Shown in pieces: positions 1 through 13,207 of a stretch of DNA of 64,000 bases. The translations under genes were made by a program, and so were the position numbers. Position 1 is the first letter of the stretch; every line of letters begins with the position of its first letter. The notes below the pieces were generated by a model that saw nothing but the letters and a program-made list of their open reading frames with translations, was not told the DNA's origin and ran no database searches. The stretch is from Chromobotia macracanthus (taxonomy: Eukaryota > Chordata > Actinopteri > Cypriniformes > Botiidae): NCBI GenBank assembly GCA_036877525.1, contig JAZGTH010000007.1, forward strand, positions 9,609,501 through 9,673,500, read 5' to 3'.

Positions 1-2074
1 TGCACATCTGTTCTGAGTGACTGTTAACCATTTATGTGGTAATTATCTAACAGGCTGTGTTGTGTTACAGAAATACAGGTTTTCTTCCCCATTTTTGCCA
101 TTTTCTCAGAGCTTGAGTTTTTTTGACTGCAAATGAAATGAAAATGAAACATCTCTGCAGCCAAATATTATACTCTGTATATATTCTCTGATATATTCTT
201 TGAGAGCGCAGCAGAAATCTGTTGGCATTTATTTCTGCATATGTTAACAGCCACTGTACGTGGACTTGCAGTATTTAATTTAGTGAATGATGTTTTTTTC
301 AAAGTGAAAGTTGTTTTGGTAGAATGAGTCATAATTTACTCCAAAACATTGAACTAGACATTAGGAAAAGACCATTAGAAAAGGTCTTCTTTTTGTTAAG
401 GAAATTCCAGTGCTGGCAAAGCAGAAACACAATGGTGTAAAAGTTTCAGGCAAATTTAGATTTCAGTTTTTGTTCTGTAAAAATGAAACCCTACATCAGA
501 GCTGGTTTTTCACTATTTGTTTTTATTTGACCGTGTATAAAGTAAAAAGTGGCCATGAGTGGTAAAATATATGCAAGGCAGAAAAGAGCAATTACAGTTC
601 TGTTTACAAATATCATGATGTTATCATCACTGGTGTATACACTTTTTTAATTTTAAACAATAGTGTAGGTCATTGGAGGATTTGAAACTTTAATATTTTC
701 TTAAGTACAAAGCTTAGTAAAAAAGACAGAACACCTCAGGCAGAAATCATCTACCAGAGAAAGTTGTGTGCAATAGCACATCAACTGGTTTCAGATGGAT
801 TAATTGCAGTTTAATACACTGGGGTTTGGAAATAGTCCTAATGTTTGAGCAATATCTATACAGTTCTGCCCTGCAGAATTCCATAAAAATAAAAGCCAAA
901 AAAAACAATGACATTTACCCAAAATGCACATCTCTCTGTGAAGTCAGTTCTTCACCTCACTAACCAGTGTTACATTTTCATATCACTTTAAAGACCTTCA
1001 GTGCCTTCCTCTTTAACGAGCTCAGAATGACTGATGAACATTCTGATGTATAAATGCTTAAAGAACATGAGTCACTCATTTTCTTGCTGGGCTGTCACAG
1101 TGCAAGTACATGGCAAATTCAAGAACATGATACACTGGTGTCCTGTTACTTTTGTTTAAGGATTAGCGGCACAAATTCCATGATATTGTATGTTTAAATA
1201 TTATCTAACATTACATATTGATAAAATCTGTTCATTACAGTACAATACTAATTATTAACTCTTTTAATACCTAGAAACACCATATTAAAATGTATCCCAC
1301 TTTTTATGCACAGCCCAGTTACCGTACCATTTTTCCCTTATTTCAAAAAAATATATAAGGCATAAAATTATGACATTTGATAAATTATTTCAGATACCTT
1401 TGTCATGATCCTTATTTTTTACACAAAGAAACAAATTGTTGTGTTCAACTTTCAGCCTACTTAAATTTTGTTGCTGGACAATGACAAAATCACACATGGG
1501 TGTTAAACTGTATTTAAACGGGGTATAAAAAACAACACATGTGTAACAAATAACATTTTTCTGGAAGCTTAAGCACATTATTTTTAACTGACCAATTGTC
1601 AGTGAGAGTTTCAGTCCCTGTTCGTAGCAAGTGCCTCATCAGGCATGATAATAAATGCTAAGCACAAAGAAAACATAAGCACAGAATACAGAATAATGCT
1701 GCACCCCCATATGCTCTTAGCTGGAGTTCATATGGGCATAAAATATGCATGCGCCAACCATTAACCCTACTGTCCTCTAGTCTGCTGCACTCACCAGAGC
1801 TCAGTGCATACATTCTGTCGGACCTTGTTCGCTAATACCACATGCTCTGCTTAAAGTAAGTGTGTCTTCAGTCTGCCAGATCACTTTACAATATTGACAT
1901 CTGCAGCAGACCATATTCCAGACAAAATTTTGATTTGAAAAAATATATGGGGGGTGATTAGATGTTGATGATAGGAGGTTTATGCAAGGAGCACCTATCA
2001 TAATCATGTATATAATAGCTGTTATTAAACATACAGTACAGTATGTCTGCTGGGAAAAGTAATTAAAGTAGCCT

Positions 2075-2280
2075 ACAATGATTTGCTGGTCTTAGCCACT
2101 CTTTCAGGTTTGTTGGGCTGGTCTGATGGCTGGTTTTGGAGGGGTTCAGGTCAGCCTGAGAAACTTGCCTGCTGACGAATTACAGTAGACCAGCTAATAA
2201 TCTGCTTGGCCAGGCTGGAAGATCAGGTTAAACCAGATAAGACCAGCTAACCATGTTTAGCTGGTTTAAGCTATTTTCAT
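2075..2280. repeat. Interspersed repeat rich in CTGGTTTA/ACCAGCTAA words
   Basis: The stretch repeats the words GCTGGT, ACCAGCTAA and GGTTTAAG in both orientations (for example GACCAGCTAA followed by TTTAGCTGGTTTAAG near 2,240-2,270), a composition well outside the surrounding AT-rich sequence. Fish genomes carry abundant repeats with this vocabulary. I cannot assign a named family from sequence alone, and boundaries are approximate. Confidence 0.55.
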
Positions 2281-4841
2281 ATTCAGCAGAATTATTCATA
2301 ATAATGCTAATAATAATGCTATTTTGTAATGATGTTATACAATCTATATAATATCCACAATCTGTATAGTAAAAGAGGTATGCTTGTACGATCTACTGTG
2401 TTTTTATATGTTATCACATGCTTCCATATTTCCCCATGCTTGCTTAAAATTGTACAAAATAGTGTTTGAACTGTTGAATCAACAAGCATTTAAAGTTAAC
2501 AGAAATTCACTGTAGGTATGAAATATTGTTCTTACCTGTTTCTGTTGTTTATTTTACCTGTTTAATTTTGGTAAGTATAGGTGTGCTTTGTAAGTGAGAA
2601 TGCTGTCAGTGCTATCATGTCGTCAGCTTTTGAGCTTCATTTCAGTATTATCACTGAACACGCATACATAGAAAATACACACTAGCAAGCAAAACACATT
2701 GTTAAAAACTGGCTTCACTAAGCCAGCAGTGGATTCAGCTTCAGCTTAAAGGGGTTTTCAAAGGTCAGTTTAATTAACTCCATCATTTAGCGTAAGGGCA
2801 AAAAGTATTCTTCTATACATTTTTAGGATTTAAAGAAAAGAATAGTTGTTCTCATTGAGGAATCACACCTTTTTTTTAAGAAATGTTTTAATAAGTAAAG
2901 GGAAGTAGCCAGCCATCTGTCTCTTATGAAAAACAAAACTGTACCAGTACAGTACAATGATGCACTTGATATTGGCACTGACATATACTGTGCTATTGTT
3001 TAACTAACTTAACTTAAGGTTACTTTTATTATGTTTATCATATACCGTATGTACAGTATGTATGGTAATATCATGCTACTCTTTGTAAGGTGCCCTTGTA
3101 TAAAGGAGGTTTTGAGTTATAAAAGAGATCTCCACAGTCACACTATGCTCACATTTACCAAACATCAGATATTTAAATATGAATGCAAACATTTCTCACA
3201 AAATTCTTCCAAAATCAAATTTACATTTAACTAATGCTTATCTCAAGCAATATTGCAGGCAATGTGCCAGAACAGCTAACAGTACCACAATGCCAGATTC
3301 AAAAGTAGAGTAGTACATGAGCCAGAAGAGAAGAATGCAGAAAAAATGCATGCAGACAAAGACAAAGAACAGAATATTTTGTAGATAAATATTATTCAGG
3401 TTATGCTATCCACATCAGTTATACAGCTCTATAGTCTTACTGTATTGTCAGTGATTATCTCATATGTTTCTAATCTCTTTTATGAGAGACATATGAGACA
3501 TTATGAGACATTTGAGGTAAGACTGAGGTAAGACTGAAAAGTTACCTAAACGAAACATAAGTGAGAAAGCCATTAAGTCACCTAAGCTCTAATTAAACGA
3601 CCTCAAATACATGGAAAGACATGATGTGGCATTCTCTTTGTATGCCAATAGAATGCCACATTAAATATAGCTCTACAATATAGCTTCACAGAGTCAACGT
3701 CTGACTGGTAATTGCAGTTACATATGGGCTGATTTCTGAGTACATTGCTATTGTTTCATAGAAAATCTTATTTACTTATTTATTACTGCACTAATCCTAA
3801 TGTACATTCCCACTGTCTGGAACTCTCAGATTAGTCACACTGAATCTTTGCACAGCTACCTGAAGTGACTCTAGCTGATCTGAGTAATGCGAGGTCAAGC
3901 AATCCAATTAAATCTACAGAGACAAAGCCGAACATCCTAATCAGGTACATAAACACATTTACTGTAAGCAGTGCTGTAAACAGACATGGGTGGTGTGAAA
4001 AAAAAGGTCAAAAATGATTAGCACCTGCTGAGTTGCACCTGTGTTGTTTATTTGCATGTGCTGTCACATTGACTTAGCAACTGATTTGCTATAGATACAC
4101 TATAGGGCACCAACACACCCAAACATTTGTGCCACAAATGCATTTTGCTTTGCATGATCTCCCATCTTGCAGGCTGGTTCTGAATGCTCGGTTGTACAGC
4201 CTAACTCCACCATTGTTGGCACTGTTAAAAATATTGATAATCTACTTACAGTACAACAGAGCCAAAAACAGCCTAACTCCATATAGCACCTGTTTAAACT
4301 GGATTGTGGGTTCTTGAATAAAATGCAGGTTGAATCTTTATTTGACTATGCAAACATGACACCAAGCATAAATGACACCAAACAACACGTACACTGTACA
4401 TAAACCTATTGTACAAAATAGTAAAAAATAGTGGAGGATTTGAGTGATTCTATTACATATATACTCATAAGACCTACAGTGCCCTGTGTGTATCTATCAT
4501 CCACCTGACTGCCTTCCAGTAAAAGATTTTTCCCTTTAGGCTCCATTACAGAGAGCGAGACAGCAGGGGGATAAGAGGCTCTGTGTTTGCTCATCCGTGT
4601 GTGAGGGGCCAAAGAATGGAGATCGCCCCCTGCTTCATTGACTGCTCATAGGGAAGGTGCCAGGCTTGCACAGGGTGTTCAAAAGACAGGAAGTCCTTGA
4701 GATAACATTTTCCCAACATTAATGTCCCATTTAAACAGCTGGGAACAGAAACCCTGCAGGGCCTTTTCAGAATGTTTTGGGAAGTGATCAGAGAGATCAA
4801 GATATATGGTGAGAAGAGGAGAGATGTCATTTAAAACAAAA

Positions 4842-4925
4842 GTTCACCTAAAGTTAAAAATTCTGTCATAATTTTCTTACCTTCATGTTGTTCCAAACCC
4901 CTTTCTTTCTTCTATAAACTCAAAA
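4842..4925 (+). repeat. Fragment of a common teleost DNA-transposon end
   Basis: The order 'AGTTCACC', 'AAAATTCTGTCATAATTTTC', 'TTACCTTCATGTTGTTCCAA' and 'ACCC' matches the terminal sequence of a very abundant fish non-autonomous DNA transposon. Related sequence recurs at 10,228-10,310 and forms the inverted ends of the element at 37,780-38,352. Only one end is seen here, so it is a solo or degraded copy. Confidence 0.55.
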
Positions 4926-6651
4926 TCTAGCCAAGTATTCCATAATAAAAACATATCATTCACATAAACATGTCATTATTCACAATTTGTGTTACATGAA
5001 AATAAAGTTATACTGTAGAGTTGGAATGACAAGAGGTTAAGTAAATGATAACAATTTTGGATAAACTATCTTTTCTAATGTACATTTTAATCTATTGTAC
5101 ACCATTAATTATGGTACTGAGTGTGATGTGGATCCTCAGGGGTTAAATATCTGTGTTGTAACTTGGTTCTTGGTTTGAACACTAAATAGAACCATATGTG
5201 AGCTATAACCGTTCTACCCTAGAGCAAGCCACTTTAACCCCAGGTTTCTCCCGGGAGACCATATCAGTAATAGGTGTACTGTAAGTCAGAAAAGTGCAAG
5301 TTAAATGGTGACTCGTTTGGTGTAGCCAGACCTTTGACCAAACGGCATGAGGTCTAGTCTACTTATTCTGACCAGTGTTCTAAGACATTAAGAAGCCAAC
5401 ATCTGACCAACATGTAAAGCAAACTTTTAAGTAAGTTTATGCTGTTATTGGATTTATCTGAAATAGTGATACAAGAATATTAGACCAACTATATGACTAA
5501 ATAACTGTATCATACTGAAATAGCATTATAGTATAATATTTTCAATAAAGTAGCTTTCAATAAAGTGCCTGTGTATACAAAAGCTTCTTATAAATCTAAT
5601 TTATTTCTTATGTGTCCAGAAGTTACAACTGTACACTAGGGTACAAAAAAATTGCTTCCCAAGAATTACTTTATTTTTTAAAGTAAGCAAAAACTGCATA
5701 CAATAAAAACACTAGAACAGGTAACTAAATAGGTTACTATGAAATTTGGAATTTAAATGAAGCTCAAGGCTGATGACATAACAGAACTTACAGCATTCAA
5801 ATACATGCATGAGTATCCCTTACAAAGAACAACAATATTAACCAAAGCTAAACATGTAAAATAAACAACAAAAATGAAAGTGCATCACTTTCAAAATTAC
5901 AGTAAGTTATTGTAGACTTCAAATGTTCATTGATTCAGCAGCTCAAACACTGTTTTACTCATGGAGCCATTTCAGCAGCATGATTGTATTGTGTTCTTGA
6001 AAAATTAAACATGACAATTGAACATTAAAAGGGCAAAACAATCTTGGCTAAGAATAAAAATGAAAATGTGAAATCTTAAACAGTGCAAGTGTGACCCTGT
6101 TTAACATCTTGTAGGACTATTAATTATATTAGTATATTAGAGGAATTTAGTTTTTTAGAGTGTGATTTGGGTTCAGATTTCAATGTACTACAACATTATT
6201 TTAAACAAATCAAACTAAATTGGAACTGAGCTTGCATCTGCGTTCACTAGCTTGCGTAGAGTCAGCACAGAGTGTTTCAGGTCTAATAATATAAAAAACA
6301 ATTGCAAAGTAGGGTATTTAAAACAATTTGCTGTGAATTTTACATTTCATATTTGTAAGTCTTTCATCACTGATAATTATGTTTCTGTCAAATGCACACA
6401 GGTAAGAGGCCTATAACAAATACACTGAAATCACTTTACAAATGTTTGTATCTCAGACCTGTTTCTTTTAGGCCATAATGAAGTGAACTGGATCACTTCT
6501 GCTCTAAACTTTCTCTTTCCAAATAGAACTTCACTTCAGTTTATACTGGTTGATTTGTATGCAGCATTAATTCATAAGTATCATTTCAAAATGGAACAAA
6601 ATAAAGGAGATGGTGCTTGGAGACTGCTGCAAACCCAGCTTATAGGGCTTA

Positions 6652-6680
6652 TTAGCCTATGTTCTCAGAACATAGGCTAA
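6652..6680. repeat. Perfect hairpin, 13-bp stem, 3-nt loop
   Basis: Arm 6,652-6,664 (TTAGCCTATGTTC) is the exact reverse complement of 6,668-6,680, with a TCA loop. No T-tract follows and no gene is adjacent, so a transcriptional role is not indicated. It may be a palindromic replication or transposon-excision product. Confidence 0.8.
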
Positions 6681-6888
6681 TGTTCTCTAAAAGTTATTTC
6701 AACGTTACCAAAAATGTTCTTGCAGTAACGTTAGTAAAAACTTTTCTTAATGTTATATATTATATACATCCAAAATGTTATTCTCAAAAGTTGACTCAAA
6801 AATTATTAAATTGAATCTGACTACATCTGAATTTTTCACTCTCTCTTTGCCGAGATGTAAATGCCATATTTCAGAAGATGAATCAACT

Positions 6889-6927
6889 TTGACATACTAT
6901 GTTGTTGTAGGCAACATAGTATGTCAA
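6889..6927. repeat. Perfect hairpin, 16-bp stem, 7-nt loop
   Basis: Arm 6,889-6,904 (TTGACATACTATGTTG) is exactly complementary to 6,912-6,927, with loop TTGTAGG. It lies about 210 bp from the hairpin at 6,652. The stem is shorter than a typical pre-miRNA stem, and nothing else suggests a small-RNA gene. Confidence 0.8.
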
Positions 6928-7752
6928 GTAGTGACAGATAAATATATAATATGTTATAAATATATACAAATATTATTTAATGTTTTAGACATTAAAAAAT
7001 GCCTGGAAATGCCTGAAAGATTAAATAAAAAACATCAGAGTTAAAACACAATGGGGATTTACATCCAAACATTCAGAGAAAAGTTTTGTCTTGCTCTCCA
7101 ACTTCACAACAACTGTTTTCTGCCAATTTTATAACCTGAGAGAGACTGATAGCCATAGCATTACTGATAGACAGGGATATCCCACAAACTGTGTGCCTAA
7201 TTTCATATGTCATGACATGACAGACTAACTAGCTGTCATCTGCAGTCCATTATACAGCCATGGACAGAAACATGTTTAACACTACAAACAGTACTGAGAT
7301 CCATAGTCAGCTGCTGTGTGTTCATAGCCAATGTTTATTCAGTTCAGGCTAGAGGGATCAAACAGAAAAAGGCAGGAATAATTAATGATGTATGCTCCTG
7401 AGATCACATATGTAAACTTCACTTTTCTTTAAAAATTTACTGATAGTGCTGTGAGTCAAATTAAACAGTCATTCTTTAAACAGTCATCCCAAAAAAGCTT
7501 AGCACAGAGGACTGGTACATACACGCACAAATATGGGCAAGTTCATGCTTGTAGTCTTCTGTTTTCCTGGGATCTTAGTGATCTGCTATTGTGTGAGCTG
7601 AAATAAGTTGTCAGTTAATTTAGTTCTGTCATGGGTGGTTGTAGTCTAAAGCTCATGAAGATGAGGAATTAACAGAAACAGCTCACAGGAAACAAGGAAA
7701 CACACACCTTAACATTGATGTAAAACAGAACAAAGGAACTCAGGAACATAAG

Positions 7753-7774
7753 GCTATATATATATATATATATA

Positions 7775-7829
<55 letters not shown>
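7753..7829. repeat. (TA)n microsatellite
   Basis: Alternating TA runs over about 75 bp, with a short AAAA interruption near 7,775. A simple-sequence repeat in intergenic DNA. Confidence 0.95.
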
Positions 7830-7833
<4 letters not shown>

Positions 7834-7899
7834 GAAAACAGAACATACATGTAACAGTTTGCACTCTTTTAGGAATGCACATCCTCACACTGTATAACT

Positions 7900-8440
7900 A
7901 CAACTGAGGAGGGATTGTTTATGGGGCAGTTAAGGGTGGGAGGAACCAAGGGGAAGCTAGGAGGAAAAGCCAGATGGTGGTCCAGCGACAAGCCAGGACA
8001 AGTCCCTAGGGCAGAATCAAGCGAGGGACGAGCCAGGGTGAAAACTTGGCATATGAAACCCTGGGGAAGACCAATGGAAATGTAGATACTGTTGGTGGGA
8101 GTGGGTGGCTAGGCCAGAAAACACTGGACTGGGTGGGATCAGCAAGGGCACAGGTGAGTTCATGCTGGGCGGGACCATCGGGGGCAGGAAAACAAGGGAA
8201 TTTACCTCATATACCTCAGGCACCTGGTCAGACACTTTAAGGGGCATAGGCTTTGGAGCGATATCTTCGCATGTCAGAACCACTTGTTGAGGCTGGCATG
8301 ATAAAACACACAGGGAGAAAAACACAGGTCCGGATAGTGACTTAGACATGCCATGTCTAAAAACTAAAAACTTGTGAGGTCTTCCAGCAGATGGTCACCC
8401 TGCTCCAGGCAGAGAAACTGCACTGCGGTGAGGTGCATAA
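7900..8440 (-). repeat. GC-richer interspersed repeat, probably transposon-derived
   Basis: The + strand is purine-rich and distinctly less AT-rich than its surroundings, with recurring GGGAGGA, GCCAGG, GGACAAG and GGGCAGGA words. Open frames on both strands (for example 8,017-8,349 on -) have no recognisable domain. Texture resembles the blocks at 10,440-10,870 and 61,480-62,110, so all three may be remnants of one high-copy family. I cannot name it. Confidence 0.45.
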
Positions 8441-10227
8441 ATAAAAAATAAACAAATAAAATGGAAACAAACACAGCAAAAATAAACGGTCCTGTCGTCT
8501 GTCATAGGTGATTAAAATTCTTGTAATCTCAAGTCTATGGGAAAAAAAGGTAAATGCAAATAATAATGAAATACTACTAACCAAATTGTTTTGCATACTC
8601 AATGGCATAAGGGAAAACAAACAGGCTTTTCAACTTTTCCAAAGGGGATAAATACTTCACATAATATTGGTATCTATTGGCAGACAAAGAGCATTACTCC
8701 ATCTTTTTGTAACATGGTTATTAATGCAATATTTGGCCCATGTGGAGTGTTTGGTCCATGTGATGGTAAATCACATCTCATTTATTATTTTGCATATTAT
8801 AAAGTATTTACAGTTTATGGTAATATTAAAAAAATCTTTTTTTGCAATTCTTTTAACAGTTAATATTAATAGTTGTTATTAATTATCAAGTTTGACCTTC
8901 TAATCAATAATTGATCATTTAAATTTAAGGTAATTACCTAAAATATTTAATGCTGTTTACCAAATTGTTTCTCAGTTCTATTAGTTATAAGCGCTCTTAA
9001 AAATGACCTTGCAAAATATTTTATTAATTTGCAAGTAAAATGAATATTGTTCCATGGTCATTACATGTTAAACACAGATATGCAAATCACCTGGGGTATG
9101 GAATATGTAAAGAATAATACACAGTCAGATGATGATATTGCAAAGTAATCCCAATAAGGTGATCAAGACATGTATTTTTAATAATGACTGAATGATATTA
9201 TAATTCCTCTTATTTCATTGCTACTTACCACATAAATACAGTAAATACATAGGAATGAAATCTAAATTTGAATTAAAAACAAAGAGACATGCATTTAGTA
9301 CAGTTTAGGAGACTGGCTGGTAGTAAGCATACAGTTTAGTGGACAATTATGCAAAACTATTTGACCACAGAATGCTGTGATTGAACAAACAGAATTAATT
9401 ACATCAGACAACCGTTTGATAAGAATAAAGGCTAATGAATTGTGTCCACTGATGGAGTTGTTACATAAGTGTTTTACATAAACATCTGCCAGGCAAATTG
9501 TGCTGAGTTTGTGAATAAGGTGGCATCAATATTAAACTTAATTTGCACAAAAATTAGGCATGTTTGCATAGAAAGAATGACAATGATTTAATTTAAATAA
9601 TCATTATGGCACGGTGCTATTTCAGGACATTAACATTATTAAAAAAGACAGATTTTTGCACTGAAACATACGGTTTAGTATACAGTACTGGAATGAGTTA
9701 AGCCATCTGAGACCGCTGAGCTAAAAGACTAATGCCTGACCCCTGAGGTCATCCAATCTGTGAGGAAAATTACATAACCCTATGTCTCCTCATTCGCCCC
9801 AGTAAGTGTCTTTGAACATGAAAAGTTAAACTTCCACAGATGACTTGTAAAGGACGGTGATAATTTCAATTGAAGGAGACAGTTCGTGACTGCTCAGATG
9901 AGTGGAATGTCTTTATGGAAGATGCCTCCCCACCCCAAATCCCCCCCAAACCCTGGGCTTCCTGTTGGGTTTCACTGGGGCCTGAAATCTGCTCTCTGGG
10001 CAAACACACACACACCCACACATACTGTGTTGACACACATGCATATCATGCAAAATAGAAAGGTCATACTCAAATGTTTATTTTTGCGTGTGTGGCAACA
10101 CAGCTGTGTTGTGTACGTGTGCTTGTACACGTAAGCATGATGATATATATTTACATGTATATAAAAAGCAAATCATTAAAATATGATGATGATAATGATA
10201 ATACAATGATCATGAGATCAATCTTAA

Positions 10228-10310
10228 AGGAACAGGCCACCCAATAATGAAAAATCTGTCCTTATTTTTCAAACCCAAATGACTTTCAGTCTTCTGTGGA
10301 ACACAACAAT
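10228..10310 (+). repeat. Fragment of a common teleost DNA-transposon end
   Basis: Contains the ordered words ACAGGCCACCCAATAATGAAA, AAATCTGTCCTTATTTTTCA and AACCCAAATGACTTTC, then CTTCTGTGGAACACAA. It is a diverged relative of the sequence at 4,842-4,925 and of the ends of the element at 37,780-38,352. Confidence 0.5.
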
Positions 10311-10439
10311 AATCCTCATATGAAGCTATTGTATAAATTTGGAAGATTTAAATATAGCTCACAATCTATATGAACCACTTTTATGGTTTTTCCTGTGGTG
10401 CTTTTATACCCGTTTTTATAGCATGAACATAAACTCAGA

Positions 10440-10870
10440 GACACAGATGCAGAATGGGTTGCATGGGTTTAGCCCAACAGGCGTGTTTATACCAGTAAGC
10501 AAGTTCATAGACACAGGTAATGAATGGAGAACGTAACGTTTGTAGTGATAACAGTTCAGTGACCAAACGGATTACCAGGAATGTAAACTGCGATGCAGAT
10601 GGAAGCCCAGGAACTGGTTAGGGCATTGACTGTGGGGACTCACTTCACCAACATAGGAAAGCAGACGGAGAAGGCAGCTAGTCACTAGAGCAGGAAAGTA
10701 TAACCGCAAGGGAGATGAGTCAATGTCCATAAACGAGACCAGAGGATGTGAATAAGGGAAGTGTGTTTTATAGTGGTGAGGAGTGATGAGGATCAGGTGT
10801 GAGTGATAGGAACTCAGGTGAGTGAGATCGCTGAATGGGAGTGGAGCCTGGTGTTTCTGTGACAGTGTGT
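10440..10870. repeat. GC-richer interspersed repeat block
   Basis: Purine-rich + strand with words such as GATGAGGATCAGGTGTGAGT and AATGGGAGTGGAGCCTGG. The composition contrasts with flanking AT-rich DNA and resembles the blocks at 7,900 and 61,480. Both strands have short open frames without recognisable domains. Family undetermined; boundaries approximate. Confidence 0.4.
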
Positions 10871-12936
10871 GCACATACTGGAGTGTTTTTATTGTTATAT
10901 TCCCTAGCGCAGCAGAAAAAGTACTGCAGCAGCACTGTCTGTTTTTCTCTTCTTGAGAAAGAGCCGGGGACAGTAGGGCATGACATATAAATACAGGGCA
11001 TGAGGGATAGGAAGAAAGAAGGCAGGCAAAACAATTAAAACATCATGAGTGAGAGAAAGTGCAATAACACTTTTAAAAAGGGTATAAAAAGTGATACAAA
11101 TGCAAAGGAGTTACAACAGAAGTTTATGACACAAAAGTGACCTGTTATATGCTGAACTCACAATAAACGAGTGGTGTTCATAAAAACCTGTTGTGGTCTT
11201 AAGTGAAATAATTGATCCCAATTTGACATTTATTTTACTGCTGTATCTTTCAGAGTCTGAAACCCAAACCCCAGAACGCTGAAGCCAGAACAGACACACT
11301 ACACTACACTGGTCTTAAAAGAATAGATTTACCTACAAATGAACATTCTGTCATCTTTTATTTGAGTTAGAAATTAAGCTCAAAACAAAAATGCCACCAA
11401 AAGTGACAGAAATATCAGGAGTCATATTATGAGAAATCACACTTTTATCTTTTTTTTTAAAGTTATAACATTATAGAAACTATTAAAACATACTGTAGCT
11501 TTAAGAGCTTACACTTTCTCACTGTGCTGTCCAAAAATGCTGAGGCTTTTCTTTGAGAGAGAGAGAGAGCGAGAGAGAAAGAAATGTATTGGGCTGAGCT
11601 GAAGGGATGATGGGAAACAAGGAGGAAGAAAATATTGCAACTGTTGGAGAGAATAATAGAGTCTGTCCCTGCAAAATGAAGGCCATAAATTTGCCCACTG
11701 GTTGAACTTTGAATAGCTCTCACCAATTTATGGATGTTTATATCCAAAAACGCAGAGGGGGTTGTATTTCACACCCATACACAGAGTCTATTCTATAGCT
11801 CTCTCTTTCTCTGGGGAGTATTTATCTCATGCCCTGAGATATGTGTCTTACACAATACATAATATTGTATGCGCTTCTGTGTTTATGTATAGATAGTTGT
11901 TTGTAGATGAGGGTGGGATTACAGGGTATTAAGTCCACCCCCAGAGGAGTTTACCAGCATCATAAGCACTCTGGAAACTCCTTACAGAAAATCGCCATAT
12001 ACTGCATATCTGTTTTTTATGTCAAGAATTGTCTCGTTTTTGTTTATCTTAAGGAATTTTAACAGAAACGTGAAATGAAGTTGATGAAGCATACTAGCTG
12101 AGCACTCCATTAAGTCTCCTTTGTACAACTCAGGTTTACGCTGTTACATTGTGTTTTACAAAAAAATTTATTTAATTTAAAATTTTATGTCTTTATAATG
12201 TAATTTTTTGCTATAGGGCCACATTGGCAACATCTAGACACTGAAAGAAAATTGACTACTCTCTCTAACAGATCTTGGCTACTCTCATAGACTTGCTGTT
12301 ATGTCATCTGAGAATCATGGAAATTGAGATGATACTTGTGACCTATAGTGTAAGGAACAGAATTCATCATGGGTGAAATCTGCGGGTTTAATGTATTCTG
12401 CAAACTCTACTTTCTCCAGAAGGGTATGCCTTTGGGATTCATCCCAGAATTCATTTTCAGCTTCACTTGTACATGTACTTTTGGAAATCCAATCAGGGAG
12501 GGTGTAAAAAGCAGGATGGGGGTAGGGGAAAAAAACAGAGACAGTGGTATAGATGGAGACATCAAGAAATGTGTATATGTGTGCCCCAAGTAAAGAGTCT
12601 ATACTGTGTGCGGATCATGAGGAGCAAACTGAAATAGAACATTGGTGATTTTGTGATCTCTCCTGTAATCAGGAGAAAAACACCCTCTCATTAGTACTGA
12701 AAGAGCCCAGACAGAAACTTTGGTTAGAGCCAAGAAACACAGAATGTGAAATACAGAGAGAGTGACACATAGAGAGACTAGTATACATGGAGATAAGTAT
12801 ACAGTCAGCCCATAAAAGTAGATATTTGGACATGATTTACATTTAAAAATGAACGTCATTGGTAAATGTCATTAAGTAATAAAATATCAAACCAAATGGC
12901 ATCTGCAAACAATGTTGTTTGATGCAGTCTATCACA

Positions 12937-13207
12937 TTAAAGGTAGGATAGGCCATTTTGGAGAGGCTAGCAGTAACAAGCTAATTTAAAAGTATAAGTT
13001 CCCACCCTCCCCTCATAACCACACCTCCTCAAAAATACACAAATGCAGTGCACAGAGGTATGCAAATACATAGTTTGACAGGAAAATAGGACAGGAAGTA
13101 GGACCACTTTACTTAGTGACTGCTATGGATGTGATCTCAGGATGTGAGAGACTTTCAACCAGTATAACAAAATGTTTCTGCAAAAACTTGCCCTACCTTG
13201 CCTTTAA
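12937..13207. mobile_element. piggyBac-like MITE with TTAA target-site duplication
   Basis: A 271-bp segment starts TTAA at 12,937-12,940 and ends TTAA at 13,204-13,207. Just inside the first TTAA is AAGGTAGGATAGGCC; reading inward from the other end on the opposite strand is AAGGCAAGGTAGGGCAAG, an imperfect inverted repeat. TTAA duplication with short inverted ends is the piggyBac signature. The interior has no transposase frame, so it is a non-autonomous, degraded copy. Confidence 0.6.

Larger units (their letters stand above)
1..7740. other. AT-rich intergenic DNA, no gene recognised
   Basis: I see no exon-like reading frame with family resemblance on either strand. Open frames here are all under about 90 codons, lack recognisable motifs and are not flanked by convincing splice signals. 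Contents I can point to are an interspersed repeat near 2,075-2,280, a fragment of a common fish repeat near 4,842-4,925, and two perfect short hairpins at 6,652-6,680 and 6,889-6,927; each is listed separately. The rest appears as unstructured spacer. Confidence 0.6.
8450..12936. other. Intergenic DNA with scattered repeat fragments
   Basis: No gene recognised. The stretch holds a CA-rich microsatellite near 10,003-10,023, a transposon-end fragment at 10,228-10,310, a repeat block at 10,440-10,870, and a GA-rich run near 11,557-11,582. Remaining open frames are short and featureless. Confidence 0.6.

Noticed and set aside
8017..8349. 110-codon - strand open frame (and overlapping + frames)
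   Set aside because: It lies in a repeat-like, GC-richer block, has no recognisable domain, and is overlapped by equally long frames on the other strand.
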